A DNA stretch of 64,000 nucleotides from Metabacillus sp. FJAT-52054 (GCF_037201815.1 NZ_CP147407.1:2488723-2552722); one strand, 5' to 3'. Shown: positions 18,972 through 28,490, numbered from the stretch's first letter. Program-made: numbers and translations. The notes: a model not told the origin generated them from the sequence alone.

Positions 18972-19823
18972 CTAGGAAATAGTATTTTTTGCTGCTTCCA
19001 CCGTGTTGCGGGCGAGCATTGTAATGGTCATAGGGCCAACGCCTCCCGGAACAGGAGTAATATAGGAAGCTACTTCTTTCGCTTCATCAAACAGAACATC
19101 CCCGCACAGCTTGCCAAGTTCATTGCGGTTCATGCCAACATCAATAACGACTGCACCGGGCTTGATATCGTTCCCAGTTATCAGGTTTGCACGTCCAGCC
19201 GCTACTACAAGGATATCAGCCTGCCTGGTGATTTCAGACAAATCTTTTGTTTTGGAGTGGCAATAGGAGACCGTGGCATTTTCTTTGAGTAAGAGCTGAC
19301 CGACCGGCTTGCCGACGATATTGCTTCGGCCGACCACTACCGCATGTTTTCCAGCGGGGTCAATCCCGGTAATACGGAGCATTTCCATAATTCCAGCGGG
19401 TGTACAGGAAAGGAAGCATTTTTGCCCTGTCAGCATCCGCCCTAGATTGACCGGATGGAAGCCATCTACATCCTTTTCTGGTGATATTCTTTCAATCACA
19501 GCTATTTCATTAATATGTTCAGGCAGAGGAAGCTGAACGAGGATTCCATGATAGCTGGAATCTTCATTGTAGCGGTCAATGACTTTCAGAAGCTCTTCTT
19601 CGGAAAGAGACGCAGGAAATTGCTCGAGCTTAAAATCGATGCCGATTTCTTCCGAAGCCTTCCGCTTGCCTTTTATGTAGGAAAGGGACGCAGAGTTGTC
19701 TCCGACCAGGATAATCACCAGTCCCGGATTGACTCCTTGCTCCTTAAGTGCTGTTACTTCTTCAGACAGGTTCGTTCTCGTTTGTTTTGCAATTTCTGTT
19801 CCGCTGATTATGGAAGCAGTCAT
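18972..19823 (-). CDS. folD: Bifunctional methylenetetrahydrofolate dehydrogenase/cyclohydrolase FolD
   Basis: This enzyme interconverts 5,10-methylene-, methenyl- and 10-formyl-tetrahydrofolate. The 283 residues equal the B. subtilis length. Catalytic [14 protein letters not shown] is near 50-63 and VQLPLPEH near 97. The NADP-binding motif GRSNIVGKP lies near 163, and [10 protein letters not shown] near 261. The ATG at 19823 lies 8 bases after GGAGG; an upstream TTG at 19838 overlaps that site. It sits 20 bases downstream of nusB. Confidence 0.97.
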   Translation of the reverse strand: MTASIISGTEIAKQTRTNLSEEVTALKEQGVNPGLVIILVGDNSASLSYIKGKRKASEEIGIDFKLEQFPASLSEEELLKVIDRYNEDSSYHGILVQLPLPEHINEIAVIERISPEKDVDGFHPVNLGRMLTGQKCFLSCTPAGIMEMLRITGIDPAGKHAVVVGRSNIVGKPVGQLLLKENATVSYCHSKTKDLSEITRQADILVVAAGRANLITGNDIKPGAVVIDVGMNRNELGKLCGDVLFDEAKEVASYITPVPGGVGPMTITMLARNTVEAAKNTIS

Positions 19824-19843
19824 TGGGCATTCCTCCAAACAGT

Positions 19844-20239
19844 TTAGTTGGTTTCGATGTCTTTTCTAATGTTAGAAAGAACTCCATTTACAAAACGGCT
19901 TGATTGATCATCTCCGAATGCTTTAGCAAGCTCAATGGCCTCATCAATTGAAACAGAAGCAGGAATATCGGTCTCGTACTTCATTTCATAGGCAGCGAGG
20001 CGCAAAATTCCTCTGTCAACGTTCGCAAGCCTCTCCAGCTTCCAATTGACAAGATGGGGTGTAATAAGCGAATCGATTTCTTCCAAGTTTGAAATCGTTC
20101 CAGTCACAAGGTCTTTAGTAAAGGAATTCACTTCTTCCTCATCAAAAGCATGCTGCAGGGCATCTGATGGATCAATTTGGCTCACATCTATTTGAAACAA
20201 TGCCTGTAAAGCTTTCTCTCGGGCTGCTCTTCTATTCAT
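19844..20239 (-). CDS. nusB: Transcription antitermination factor NusB
   Basis: This 131-residue all-helical protein binds boxA RNA with S10 (NusE) in rRNA antitermination complexes. The conserved start is RRAAREKALQALFQID, with an arginine-rich RNA-binding face. The C-terminal signature NWKLERLANVDRGILRLAAYE and VSIDEAIELAKAFGD is intact. The ATG at 20239 lies 10 bases after AAAGGAG; the longer frame upstream lacks a site. It heads the nusB-folD-xseA-xseB-ispA run behind its own promoter. Confidence 0.96.
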   Translation of the reverse strand: MNRRAAREKALQALFQIDVSQIDPSDALQHAFDEEEVNSFTKDLVTGTISNLEEIDSLITPHLVNWKLERLANVDRGILRLAAYEMKYETDIPASVSIDEAIELAKAFGDDQSSRFVNGVLSNIRKDIETN

Positions 20240-20505
20240 TCGTTTTCTGCTCCTTTTATATACGTTAATATACATTCATTTTATCCATGTCCATGTCTAG
20301 CCAAATCATATCATAATTTTGGAGCTGAATCACTTCCAAAATACGCATTCTCGCGACAAAACCGAATAAAAGATTCTTTTTTTCTCTAAACATTCGTTAT
20401 TTATCACTTTTGCTTCCCTTTTCTCCAATGAATTCGCTGAAGCTTGTGTGGGGTCTAATCCTCTTTTCCCATAATATTACACTCGATATTTTCGTATAGG
20501 CATAG
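20240..20505 (-). promoter_or_regulatory. nusB upstream region with candidate promoter
   Basis: A minus-strand promoter is likely: GTGATT (20328-20333), 17 bases, then TATGAT (20305-20310) with an upstream TG (extended -10). This is about 65 bases before nusB. Nothing else is evident between it and the yqhY terminator. Confidence 0.55.
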
Positions 20506-20530
20506 AAAAAGGACTGCAAAATGCAGTCCT
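20506..20530 (-). terminator. Terminator after yqhY
   Basis: Minus-strand hairpin AGGACTGCA/TGCAGTCCT (20510-20518, 20522-20530) followed by TTTTTC. It closes the accBC-yqhY unit. Confidence 0.85.
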
Positions 20531-20556
20531 GATTCCATATGAAAATGATTCGCTTC

Positions 20557-20964
20557 TTACATTTCCTGATCGATTTCTACTTCAGGCGTTTTAGCGTCAA
20601 AAAGAATCCCTACTACATGGACATTAATCTCTGTAATATCAAGAGCTGTCATCGTTAAAAGCGCCTGACGGATATTATCCTGAATGGACTGCGCAACGTT
20701 TGGAATGGAAACGCCAAATGCCATGGTGCAATAAATATCAATAGAGATTCCTTCTTCAGAAAGCTCAACTTTTACACCCTTGCCATGATTTTTCTTTCCA
20801 AGGCGCTCTGCTACACCTGATGCAAAGTTGCCGCGCATATTCCCTACCCCTTCAACTTCAGAAGCAGCAATACCCGCAATCACTTCAATAACTTCCGGTG
20901 CAATTTCAACCTTGCCAAGTGTACTGTCTTCCTGGTTCATTTCTAGTAAACGGTTTTCCTTCAT
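20557..20964 (-). CDS. yqhY: Asp23/Gls24-family protein YqhY
   Basis: This 135-residue Asp23-family protein (B. subtilis YqhY is also 135) has the domain from about 15 to 125, with GKVEIAPEVIEVIAGIAASE and ISIDIYCTMAFGVSIPNVA. B. subtilis YqhY is linked to acetyl-CoA carboxylase activity control, and its loss selects acc mutations. The operon position right after accC fits that role. The ATG at 20964 has GGAGG 8 bases upstream. An earlier in-frame ATG at 20979 overlaps the ribosome-binding site. Confidence 0.92.
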   Translation of the reverse strand: MKENRLLEMNQEDSTLGKVEIAPEVIEVIAGIAASEVEGVGNMRGNFASGVAERLGKKNHGKGVKVELSEEGISIDIYCTMAFGVSIPNVAQSIQDNIRQALLTMTALDITEINVHVVGILFDAKTPEVEIDQEM

Positions 20965-20984
20965 TTCCTGCACCTCCATAAAAA

Positions 20985-22337
20985 TTAGGATTCCATTACT
21001 GGATACAGCTCCAGAAACTTCGTGTTAAAATTTCCGCTTTTAAATGTTTCATGATCAAGCAGCTTTAAATGGAAAGGAATCGTTGTAGAGATTCCTTCGA
21101 TTACAAACTCGCTCAATGCACGTTTCATTCTTGCAATCGCTTCTTCTCTTGTATCTCCATATGTAATCAATTTTGCAATCATGGAGTCGTAATATGGAGG
21201 AATTGAATACCCGGGATAAACCGCGGAATCCACTCTGACTCCAAGGCCGCCCGGTGGCAGATACATCTCGATCTTCCCGGGAGAAGGCATAAAGTTCTTT
21301 GACGGATTTTCTGCATTGATCCTGCATTCCATTGCCCAGCCTTTAAACACAACATCCTCCTGCTTAATGCTGAGGGTGTCTCCGGATGCCACTTTGATTT
21401 GCTCTTTAATCAAGTCAATTCCGGTCACCATTTCAGTTACAGGGTGCTCAACCTGAATCCGCGTGTTCATTTCCATGAAATAGTAACGTTGTTCATTATA
21501 ATCAAAAATGAACTCAACCGTTCCAGCTCCCGTGTATTGAACCGCTTCTGCCGCTCTCACAGCCGCCTGTCCCATTTTCTCACGGATTGCAGGATCGAGT
21601 GCCGGCGAAGGAGATTCTTCTACAAGCTTTTGCAGTCTGCGCTGAATGGTACAGTCACGTTCGCCTAAATGAATCGTGTTTCCGTGAGTATCAGCCATCA
21701 CCTGAATTTCAACATGGCGGAAGTCTTCAATGAATTTCTCAATATATACCCCAGGGTTTCCAAAGGCTGTTTCCGCTTCCTTCTGAGTAATGCGGATTCC
21801 TTTTTCAAGATCTTTCTGATCCCGTGCAACGCGAATTCCTTTTCCGCCGCCGCCTGCAGTTGCCTTTATAATAACCGGATACCCAATTTCCTCTGCAAGG
21901 GAAACCGCTTCTTCAATATTTTTAATAATTCCCCTTGATCCCGGAACAATCGGAACATTCGCTTCCCGCATTGTTTCTCTCGCTACATCCTTCGTACCCA
22001 TCTTTGAAATAGCTTCAGGACTCGGTCCTACAAAGGTAATGCTGCACTCTCTGCACAATTCAGCAAAGTCCGCATTTTCAGCAAGGAAGCCATAACCGGG
22101 ATGGATGGCGTCTGTTCCAGTCAGGTTGGCAACACTGATAATATTGGTAAAATTTAAATAGCTGTCTCTTGAAGAAGTCGGTCCAATGCAATACGCTTCA
22201 TCTGCGAGCTGAACATGCAGAGCGTCCCTGTCTGCTTCTGAAAAAACGGCAACGGTCTCAATCTCAAGCTCTTTGCACGCCCGGATGATTCTTACAGCAA
22301 TTTCTCCCCGATTCGCAATGAGTAATTTCTTGATCAT
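20985..22337 (-). CDS. accC: Acetyl-CoA carboxylase, biotin carboxylase subunit
   Basis: This enzyme carboxylates the biotin on AccB using ATP and bicarbonate, the first step of fatty-acid synthesis. The 450 residues are typical. Motifs seen are [15 protein letters not shown], the ATP-grasp glycine loop [12 protein letters not shown], the [12 protein letters not shown] segment, and [13 protein letters not shown] with catalytic residues near 290. The start ATG at 22337 lies 13 bases after the accB stop codon, so accB-accC-yqhY forms an operon. Confidence 0.98.
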   Translation of the reverse strand: MIKKLLIANRGEIAVRIIRACKELEIETVAVFSEADRDALHVQLADEAYCIGPTSSRDSYLNFTNIISVANLTGTDAIHPGYGFLAENADFAELCRECSITFVGPSPEAISKMGTKDVARETMREANVPIVPGSRGIIKNIEEAVSLAEEIGYPVIIKATAGGGGKGIRVARDQKDLEKGIRITQKEAETAFGNPGVYIEKFIEDFRHVEIQVMADTHGNTIHLGERDCTIQRRLQKLVEESPSPALDPAIREKMGQAAVRAAEAVQYTGAGTVEFIFDYNEQRYYFMEMNTRIQVEHPVTEMVTGIDLIKEQIKVASGDTLSIKQEDVVFKGWAMECRINAENPSKNFMPSPGKIEMYLPPGGLGVRVDSAVYPGYSIPPYYDSMIAKLITYGDTREEAIARMKRALSEFVIEGISTTIPFHLKLLDHETFKSGNFNTKFLELYPVMES

Positions 22338-22350
22338 ATCAGTTCGCTCC

Positions 22351-22851
22351 TTATTCAGGCTTTACGAGGAACAGGGGCTGGCCGTATTCTACAAGCTGAC
22401 CGTTTTCCGCCAGAATTTCCACGATTTCTCCTTTAGTTTCTGCTTCAATTTCATTAAACAGCTTCATTGCTTCTACGATGCACACGACTGTGTCATTTTT
22501 TACTTTTGAACCTAATTCCACATAATTACCTGTTTCCGGTGAAGAAGCCGCGTAAAAAGTTCCTACCATTGGAGATGTAATTTTAACCAGGTTTTCATCC
22601 TGTACCGATTCAGCTGCCGGTTTTTCCTCTGCTTTTGGCGCTTCCTGGCCGGCACTCTGCTGAGCTGCCTGAACTGGTGCAGCCTGCTGCACTGGAGCTT
22701 CAGCAGCAGCTGGCGCTGCGTGACTGTAAACAGCTTCAGGCGCTGATTTTTTCAATAAAAGCTTTGCACCTTCATTTTCGTATGTAAATTCATCAATTGA
22801 AGATTGGTCGATTAACTTGATCAGTTCCCGAATCTCCTGGATTTTCAACAT
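22351..22851 (-). CDS. accB: Biotin carboxyl carrier protein of acetyl-CoA carboxylase
   Basis: This 166-residue carrier shuttles carboxyl groups between AccC and the carboxyltransferase AccAD. It has an N-terminal helix (1-30), an alanine/proline/glutamine-rich flexible linker (about 45-85), and a C-terminal biotinyl domain (about 88-166). The lysine in EAMK (about 130) is the biotinylation site. The ATG at 22851 follows AAGGGG. Confidence 0.97.
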   Translation of the reverse strand: MLKIQEIRELIKLIDQSSIDEFTYENEGAKLLLKKSAPEAVYSHAAPAAAEAPVQQAAPVQAAQQSAGQEAPKAEEKPAAESVQDENLVKITSPMVGTFYAASSPETGNYVELGSKVKNDTVVCIVEAMKLFNEIEAETKGEIVEILAENGQLVEYGQPLFLVKPE

Positions 22852-23018
22852 AAACTGGCACCCCTTATTGGAAAATTACGTGATAAATGCTAATTACTAT
22901 CATCTGCTACTAAAACTAAGTCTCATAAACATCTTACGATACTATGCAAGCTTAATTCAACTTAAATCGATACGCTATACAACTTTTGAATGATTCCTGC
23001 CCCAATGACCATGATCCT

Positions 23019-23047
23019 ATTATAGTCGAAATGTACCTTTTTTTGAA
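23019..23047 (-). promoter_or_regulatory. Candidate promoter of accB-accC-yqhY
   Basis: On the minus strand TTCAAA (23042-23047), 17 bases, then TATAAT (23019-23024). The resulting leader would be about 160 bases. I see no conserved leader structure in it. The remainder of the gap 22852-23138 shows nothing else. Confidence 0.5.
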
Positions 23048-23138
23048 ATGGACCTTTACAAGGGCAGGTTAGACAAAAAGGTTTGCTGCACATCATCGCA
23101 GATTTTCGCTTCCCCATCCAGTGTTCCCGTTTTCAGAC

Positions 23139-23165
23139 AAAAAAACAGCCTGCATCCGCAGGCTG
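23139..23165 (-). terminator. Terminator of the spoIIIA operon
   Basis: Minus-strand hairpin CAGCCTGC/GCAGGCTG (23146-23153, 23158-23165) followed by seven Ts, 15 bases past the spoIIIAH stop codon. Confidence 0.9.
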
Positions 23166-23180
23166 ATTCTGTTCTATTTT

Positions 23181-23804
23181 TTATTTGGTCGGTTCAAAGG
23201 AAACCGCTACATTTTCCATACCGGCAATTTCGCTTCTGACAAGCATGATGATGTCATTGGCATTCGCTGCACTATGATCTTTCGCTTTGACCGTAATCAA
23301 AACCTGATTATCTTCTACCCTTACTAATGCATCATCATAATCCTCAGATTTGATTAGCGTTTCAAGAATGGCTTCCTTGCCTGCCGTGTCAGACAGTTCT
23401 TTCATTTGCTCATAAGCTTTGCTTTTTTCTTCAGCAGATGCGTCTTTGCTTGCAACGACGGACTGAAGCTGGCTTTTCAGCTCGCTTCTCTGATCTTCAA
23501 GCTCCATGCGAAGGGAAGTAAAGAGTTCATCGCTTTCAACTGTTGAAACGACTGTACCATCTTCCCCGGCTGCAGATTTGGCTTCCCCTTTGGCATTTTC
23601 ATTTCCCTTTGTATCTTTGGAAACCGTTTTTGATGCAGCCGTTTCTTCTTTCCCGGCAGTTTTTTTATCTTGATTCTGGTCCTTATTTACTGCAGCCATA
23701 TCGGTTCCTGTTCCGCCTTCAGGAGAGGTAATGTAATAAACAGATAACACTACGACTAAGCTAAGCATCGTTAGCAGCCAAACGGTTTGTTTTTTCAGCA
23801 TCAT
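23181..23804 (-). CDS. spoIIIAH: Stage III sporulation protein SpoIIIAH
   Basis: This mother-cell membrane protein pairs with forespore SpoIIQ to form the channel or 'feeding tube' between the two cells. The 207-residue chain has one N-terminal membrane segment (about 8-26), a glutamate/lysine-rich linker (30-90), and a YscJ/FliF-like ring-building domain (about 95-205). The N-terminus KKQTVWLLTMLSLVVVLSVYY is nearly identical to B. subtilis. The first of two ATGs (23804) follows GGAGG by 7 bases. It starts one base after spoIIIAG ends. Confidence 0.97.
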   Translation of the reverse strand: MMLKKQTVWLLTMLSLVVVLSVYYITSPEGGTGTDMAAVNKDQNQDKKTAGKEETAASKTVSKDTKGNENAKGEAKSAAGEDGTVVSTVESDELFTSLRMELEDQRSELKSQLQSVVASKDASAEEKSKAYEQMKELSDTAGKEAILETLIKSEDYDDALVRVEDNQVLITVKAKDHSAANANDIIMLVRSEIAGMENVAVSFEPTK

Positions 23805-23805
23805 A

Positions 23806-24468
23806 TTATGAAGCCTCCTTTATTTTTTTGGGAGCTACTGCAACTTTGAAGCTCTCAACCCCAAGCACTCTTGTCACAGAGTCCACGATCATTTTCTTTA
23901 TTTGAACGTTGTCCGCCCCATTGGCTACAACGAGTACACCCCTGATTGCCGGCTTCGTATATTGAAGCACGATCGGCGTTTCTTTATCCCCCTGCTTAAT
24001 AATGACGACCTGCTCATCATTGGTCACATCATCAACTTTTCTTTCGCCCCCGTCCCGATCCGTTTCATTCGTGGACTGGCTTTGGGTGTTACGGTTTTTT
24101 TCCAGTACTTTCAGTGACGTTGCATCGACATTAACAACGACAGATACATCATCAATCCCGCTGATGGTTTCCAGAGCTTCCTTCAGCTGCGTTTCATAAT
24201 CATGTTCATAGCCCGCGATTAAATCCTTTTCGGTATCAGCTGCCGGCTTAAATACTTCCTGAGTTTCTGAATTTCCGCTTCCGGGGGAAACAGCTGCCGG
24301 CTGCACGCCTGCCGTTTTGACACTTTGATCAGTCAGGTTGCTTAAAAGCATAATTCCGATTCCCGCCGCGAGCAGCATCAAGATGGTTTTCGGATTCACC
24401 TTTGACTGTCCCCCACTCTGGCTGAAGAACTTCTTGATTTTATCCATTAACGATGTTTTCTCACTCAT
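23806..24468 (-). CDS. spoIIIAG: Stage III sporulation protein SpoIIIAG
   Basis: This mother-cell protein forms large stacked rings in the intermembrane space as part of the SpoIIIA-SpoIIQ complex. From the ATG at 24468 it has 220 residues. It has one membrane segment near 30-50, then a ring-building domain with an insertion rich in Asn/Gln/Asp (LEKNRNTQSQSTNETDRD region). The start overlaps the spoIIIAF stop by 8 bases (ATGAGTGA). An ATG further upstream at 24495 lies well inside spoIIIAF. Confidence 0.95.
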   Translation of the reverse strand: MSEKTSLMDKIKKFFSQSGGQSKVNPKTILMLLAAGIGIMLLSNLTDQSVKTAGVQPAAVSPGSGNSETQEVFKPAADTEKDLIAGYEHDYETQLKEALETISGIDDVSVVVNVDATSLKVLEKNRNTQSQSTNETDRDGGERKVDDVTNDEQVVIIKQGDKETPIVLQYTKPAIRGVLVVANGADNVQIKKMIVDSVTRVLGVESFKVAVAPKKIKEAS

Positions 24469-25102
24469 GAACCTGATCCTCCCCTCCTTCCACATGAATC
24501 AGGATTTGCTCCTGATCCAGCTCCCATATTTGCGCAAGCAGCGAAGCCATATCCTTCAAGCGGCTATCGGCTATATCCTCTTTAGGAACCATTTCTCTTG
24601 ATGCATCAATTTGAATGGGTGCTATGGTTTCGACTGCTGTCTGTTCTTTTTCAGAGGGGGCGCTCACATAAACATCTACGGATTTTACATCTTTGCTGCT
24701 TCCTATTGATTTCTGCTCATCTGAAACCTGGATGGCGATGTCTCGAATTTCCATTGAATATTCTTTTTCCATATCCTCCCCGGCATCTTTTTTCATTTGG
24801 ACAGCCATTTGTTCTAAAATATATGCACGCTGGGAGGCTTGTATTTCTCTTTTCTGTGATTCGATCAATTTTTTTGATTCTTCATCCAGCGAAGCATCAT
24901 TTATTTGGAAATCACTGATCAGCTTGTTGATATCAACAGAGAATAAGCTGAATACAGGATTCAATATAACCACAATCAGCATCAAGCCGATGACCATCTT
25001 TGAGTATTTCTGCATGGAAGAGTTCGGAAGCAGCATGTCAATTACGATGGCAAGCAGAATGAATAATAGGATATTCGTAATCCAGCCAGTCAGAAAAGTC
25101 AT
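24461..25102 (-). CDS. spoIIIAF: Stage III sporulation protein SpoIIIAF
   Basis: This 213-residue membrane component of the SpoIIIA complex has two membrane segments (about 4-24 and 34-53) and a soluble C-terminal domain related to type III secretion ring components. The N-terminus MTFLTGWITNILLFILLAIVIDMLLP follows the family pattern (first 20 residues shown suffice). It starts 12 bases after spoIIIAE and overlaps spoIIIAG. Confidence 0.95.
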   Translation of the reverse strand: MTFLTGWITNILLFILLAIVIDMLLPNSSMQKYSKMVIGLMLIVVILNPVFSLFSVDINKLISDFQINDASLDEESKKLIESQKREIQASQRAYILEQMAVQMKKDAGEDMEKEYSMEIRDIAIQVSDEQKSIGSSKDVKSVDVYVSAPSEKEQTAVETIAPIQIDASREMVPKEDIADSRLKDMASLLAQIWELDQEQILIHVEGGEDQVHE

Positions 25103-25114
25103 ATTCTCACCCTC

Positions 25115-26374
25115 CTATCGAACCATTAAGGTTAAATTCCCCGCGGCGATAATGACCGTCAGACTGAGGAAGAACATAAATGAGACGATGGCCAGTGCCG
25201 CAAAAATATAAATAACACTTTTGCTGATAATATCCAGGCATTTAATCACTGGTCCTCCTCCAACAGGCTGAAGGATCGCAGCAGCAAATTTATAAATAAA
25301 CGCAAGGGACAGGACTTTAAGCGCAGGAAATGCAGCAATCGCAAGCAGGATCGCAACACCGGCAATTCCGACTGTATTCTTCAATAGAACTGACGCACTT
25401 ATCACAGTATCAGTAGCATCTGTAAACATCCGTCCTAGGACGGGGATAAAATTTCCTGTTAAAAACTTGGCTGTACGGATCGTGATGCCGTCCGTAACAG
25501 CGGCTGATGCCCCCTGAACAGAAATGACTCCTAAAAAAATCGTGAGAAATGTTCCGAGAAGTCCAATTCCTGCCTGTCTCAAGAGCTGTGCCAGCTGGGT
25601 AACTTTATACTGATCTGTCAATGTACTGACGATGCTTAATAGAGCAGATAGAAAAAGAAGGGGAAGCACGACATTCTGGATTAAAACCCCGCTCGTATTC
25701 ATGAGAAAGAGAATAACAGGATGAAAGAATGCGGCAGAAACCAATCCTCCTGATGAAGCCATAAGCGCGAGCAATAATGGAATAAGAGCCATAATGAAAT
25801 TCGTCATGGATTGGATTGCATCACTTGTGTATTGAATCGCGATATGAAAGCTGTTTAATGCAATGATCATCAGCACCATGTAAACGAGAGCGTATGCCAC
25901 TTTGCTGACTGTACTCTGCTGAAACGCGTTTTGCAGCAGCTGAAGCAAAACACTGAAGATTGTTAGCAGGATCAGTGTACCCAGCAGCTTTCCATTCGCC
26001 AGGATTTCATGAAACAAATATTTCAAGAGTGCCTTCATCCAGTCCATGATGGAAAAATGCTTTTCACCTGTTACAAAGTCATAGAGACTGCCTTTTTGGC
26101 TTTCCGGCAGAAATCCCCCATACTGTACAAGAAGCTCGTCCCAGAAAGCTTTAACATGCTCCAGTTCAAGCTTGTCCGCCTGCTGTCTGATAAGTCCTTC
26201 TTGCTCGGCAGGATCAGAAGAAAGTGAAGGGTCCACCGTGTCAGCTGCTTCTCCATTTTCCTTCAATGATTCATCTTGGCTGAAGCTGTTTTGGGCAGGT
26301 TCATTGCCCTGGGCTTGTACATGTATAGGAAAGAAAATCAGAATACAAAAAACTATGGCTGGCAGCCTTTTCAT
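25115..26374 (-). CDS. spoIIIAE: Stage III sporulation protein SpoIIIAE
   Basis: This 419-residue polytopic membrane protein is thought to form part of the transport core of the mother cell-forespore channel. A signal-like N-terminus (PAIVFCILIFFPIHVQAQ) is followed by an acidic soluble stretch of about 100 residues, then some eight hydrophobic segments. The frame start at 26374 follows GGAGGGG. The downstream gap to spoIIIAF is 12 bases. Confidence 0.95.
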   Translation of the reverse strand: MKRLPAIVFCILIFFPIHVQAQGNEPAQNSFSQDESLKENGEAADTVDPSLSSDPAEQEGLIRQQADKLELEHVKAFWDELLVQYGGFLPESQKGSLYDFVTGEKHFSIMDWMKALLKYLFHEILANGKLLGTLILLTIFSVLLQLLQNAFQQSTVSKVAYALVYMVLMIIALNSFHIAIQYTSDAIQSMTNFIMALIPLLLALMASSGGLVSAAFFHPVILFLMNTSGVLIQNVVLPLLFLSALLSIVSTLTDQYKVTQLAQLLRQAGIGLLGTFLTIFLGVISVQGASAAVTDGITIRTAKFLTGNFIPVLGRMFTDATDTVISASVLLKNTVGIAGVAILLAIAAFPALKVLSLAFIYKFAAAILQPVGGGPVIKCLDIISKSVIYIFAALAIVSFMFFLSLTVIIAAGNLTLMVR

Positions 26375-26394
26375 GACCCCTCCTCCTCTCCGCT

Positions 26395-26787
26395 CTAAAA
26401 TTCAGGAATCATTTTGATGACCGTTTCGATAATGACGGTTAAAATTGGTATCGCCATTGTCAGGATCAAGATTTTCCCGCCTAGCTCGATCTTGGAAGCA
26501 ATGGCTCCCTGTCCTGCGTCTTTTGTCAGTTGGGCGCCGAACTCGGCAATATAAGCAATCCCGATTATTTTCATGATCGTTTCTACATAAATAAGGTTCA
26601 CATTGGCGTTTACGGCAATTTTTTCAATCATCCGAATGATTTCATATATTTGATCCACTAAATAAAGAAAGATGACACAGCCGGTAAAGACAACAAGAAG
26701 GAAGGCAAAGTTCGGTTTTTGTTCTTTGATCACCAGAGCCAGAAACGTAGCTACAAGACCAAGACCAACGATTTGAATAATTTGGAT
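26395..26787 (-). CDS. spoIIIAD: Stage III sporulation protein SpoIIIAD, with probable non-canonical start codon
   Basis: This roughly 130-residue membrane protein is a SpoIIIA channel component with three or four hydrophobic segments; the core VKEQKPNFAFLLVVF and IAYIAEFGAQLTKDAGQGAIA is highly conserved. The start is unusual. A strong GGAGGGG lies at 26794-26800, right after the spoIIIAC stop codon, but the frame then reads AAC ACG ATC CAA ATT ATT CAA with no ATG, GTG or TTG. The ATC at 26787 is 8 bases from GGAGG and aligns closely with the B. subtilis N-terminus. The only ordinary start, ATG at 26847, lies within spoIIIAC without a ribosome-binding site and would add 20 unrelated residues. 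ACG at 26790 is a second option. Confidence 0.88.
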   Translation of the reverse strand: MQIIQIVGLGLVATFLALVIKEQKPNFAFLLVVFTGCVIFLYLVDQIYEIIRMIEKIAVNANVNLIYVETIMKIIGIAYIAEFGAQLTKDAGQGAIASKIELGGKILILTMAIPILTVIIETVIKMIPEF

Positions 26788-26800
26788 CGTGTTCCCCTCC

Positions 26801-27007
26801 CTACCCTTGAAACAGGAAAACCGCTTTGATCTTTTTGAATAGGTCATCTACAATCGATGCAACCATGAATAAAATATAGATAAAACCAAGCAGTGTGACC
26901 CATTGCGCGTATTCTTTCTTGCCCATTTGATCAAGGATCGTGTGAAGAAAAGCCACAACAATGCCGATTCCGGCAATCTGAAAGATGATATTAATATCGA
27001 CGCCCAT
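26801..27007 (-). CDS. spoIIIAC: Stage III sporulation protein SpoIIIAC
   Basis: This 68-residue membrane protein has two hydrophobic segments (about 8-26 and 36-55). It is a small, highly conserved subunit of the SpoIIIA complex (INIIFQIAGIGIVVAFLHTI). The ATG at 27007 follows AAGGAGC. Its stop codon is directly followed by the ribosome-binding site of spoIIIAD. Confidence 0.96.
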   Translation of the reverse strand: MGVDINIIFQIAGIGIVVAFLHTILDQMGKKEYAQWVTLLGFIYILFMVASIVDDLFKKIKAVFLFQG

Positions 27008-27032
27008 TTTTTAAAGCTCCTTCCTTTTGCTG

Positions 27033-27548
27033 CTACAGCAGTACAATGACAACAAGCAGTCCGCACAGAAACCCTATGCTCTTGATCATCCGCTCGTAGC
27101 GCTGCTGCCTGTCAGCCGCCTCTGTTTCTTCCCGTTCAAGGTGGACCATTGCAAGCTTTATATGCTTCTGCTGCGAGATGAGATCATGGCGGCCCAGCGT
27201 CTCCCCAAATTGCTTCATTACTTCCAGTTCACCCTTTTGAAGGCTGCTGGATGCAGCGAGCTGCTCCAGGCTTTCCGACCATGCTGATTTTGTACTTTTG
27301 CCTCCGCTTGAAAGAATGTGCGAGAATTGAGTGAAAAACTCTGACAGCGGTCTGTTAAGCTGTCCGCTCAAGTCATCAGCAGCTGCCTTTAAAGGCTTTT
27401 GGCTGTAGACAATTTCTGCTTCAAGCGACTGTAATGCAACCTTTATTTCCCGCAGCAGTCTGGTTCTTTTTCCTAACCTGCCAGCAATTTCAAAGCCGAT
27501 CCAAGTGGAAGCAAAAAGAATCATGGCGGCGCCAATCAGCTTGACCAT
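27033..27548 (-). CDS. spoIIIAB: Stage III sporulation protein SpoIIIAB
   Basis: This 171-residue protein has an N-terminal membrane segment and a C-terminal one, flanking a helical domain related to type II secretion system F proteins. It is proposed to contact the ATPase SpoIIIAA. Visible family features are AASTWIGFEIAGRLGKRTRLLREI (opening part) and EIVYSQKPL. Its ATG at 27548 lies inside the end of spoIIIAA (13-base overlap). Confidence 0.94.
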   Translation of the reverse strand: MVKLIGAAMILFASTWIGFEIAGRLGKRTRLLREIKVALQSLEAEIVYSQKPLKAAADDLSGQLNRPLSEFFTQFSHILSSGGKSTKSAWSESLEQLAASSSLQKGELEVMKQFGETLGRHDLISQQKHIKLAMVHLEREETEAADRQQRYERMIKSIGFLCGLLVVIVLL

Positions 27549-28456
27549 ATAAGTTCCTCCCCCGATATGGAAGCAAATTGCGAGTTTAGGATTTCCATGG
27601 TCCGATTGCCATCTTTCCGGCTTAGCTCTACGATCCTCTCAAAGACACCGTTATCAAAAAGAGGCTGAATGGATGGTCTCTTCGAGGCATCCCCGGCCCC
27701 AAAACCGTGGACACTGACCATAACCTGAACTCCTGCGTGGACCGCTTCCATGATGGCACTGCAATCCTCCGCTGAACCGATTTCATCTGCAATCAGCACA
27801 TCAGGACTCAGTGAGCGAATCATCATCATCATTCCTTCAGCCTTTGGACACGAATCGAGTACGTCCAGCCGGTTCCCAAAGGTATGCTGTGGGATTCCAT
27901 TAACGGAACCTGCTATTTCAGACCGCTCATCAACGATCCCAACCTTCATGCTCTCTTTTTCCGAATCACCAGTGCTTACCGTGCGGGCTATATCTCTCAG
28001 TAGAGTCGTCTTTCCCGTTTGGGGAGGTCCGATAATTAGGGTATTCAGCCATCTCCCCTCGTAAAGGTATGGAATCAGCGGCTGGGCAGCCCCGATTTTC
28101 TGCTTGGCTACCCTTATATTAAAAGACGTGATGTCCCTAATCATTTTTACACGGCCCCCTGTTGTAATAACCTTGCCTGCCAGTCCGATCCGGTGTCCTC
28201 CGGAAATGGTGATGTAGCCCCTGCGCAGCTCCTCTTCCAGCGTGTAAATCGAGAATTCACTCATTTCGTTCATGAGCACTTGTCCATCATCAAGAGTAGC
28301 CGTATACGGCAAAAAGAGATGCCTGCCGTTCAATATAACTTCTATAGGCCTGAATAAACGAATCCGGATTTCCTCCAGCTGATCACGATCGCTTTCATTT
28401 AAACGTACCAAATGGCTTCTGATTGATTCAGGAAGGACCCGCATAATCTCATCCAA
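27536..28456 (-). CDS. spoIIIAA: Stage III sporulation ATPase SpoIIIAA
   Basis: This 306-residue protein is the AAA+/secretion-type ATPase of the SpoIIIA complex, related to type II/IV secretion ATPases. Walker A GPPQTGKTT is at about 143-151 and Walker B DVLIADEIGS near 220. The conserved YTLEEELRRGYITISGGHRIG segment precedes them (about 71-91). I chose the TTG at 28456 (MDEIMRVLPESI), 8 bases after AAGGAGG. The longer frame from 28528 starts upstream of the sigma-E promoter and is not plausible. Confidence 0.95.
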   Translation of the reverse strand: MDEIMRVLPESIRSHLVRLNESDRDQLEEIRIRLFRPIEVILNGRHLFLPYTATLDDGQVLMNEMSEFSIYTLEEELRRGYITISGGHRIGLAGKVITTGGRVKMIRDITSFNIRVAKQKIGAAQPLIPYLYEGRWLNTLIIGPPQTGKTTLLRDIARTVSTGDSEKESMKVGIVDERSEIAGSVNGIPQHTFGNRLDVLDSCPKAEGMMMMIRSLSPDVLIADEIGSAEDCSAIMEAVHAGVQVMVSVHGFGAGDASKRPSIQPLFDNGVFERIVELSRKDGNRTMEILNSQFASISGEELIWSS

Positions 28457-28490
28457 AGACGTTTCCTCCTTATACCTGCTTGATATAGAA

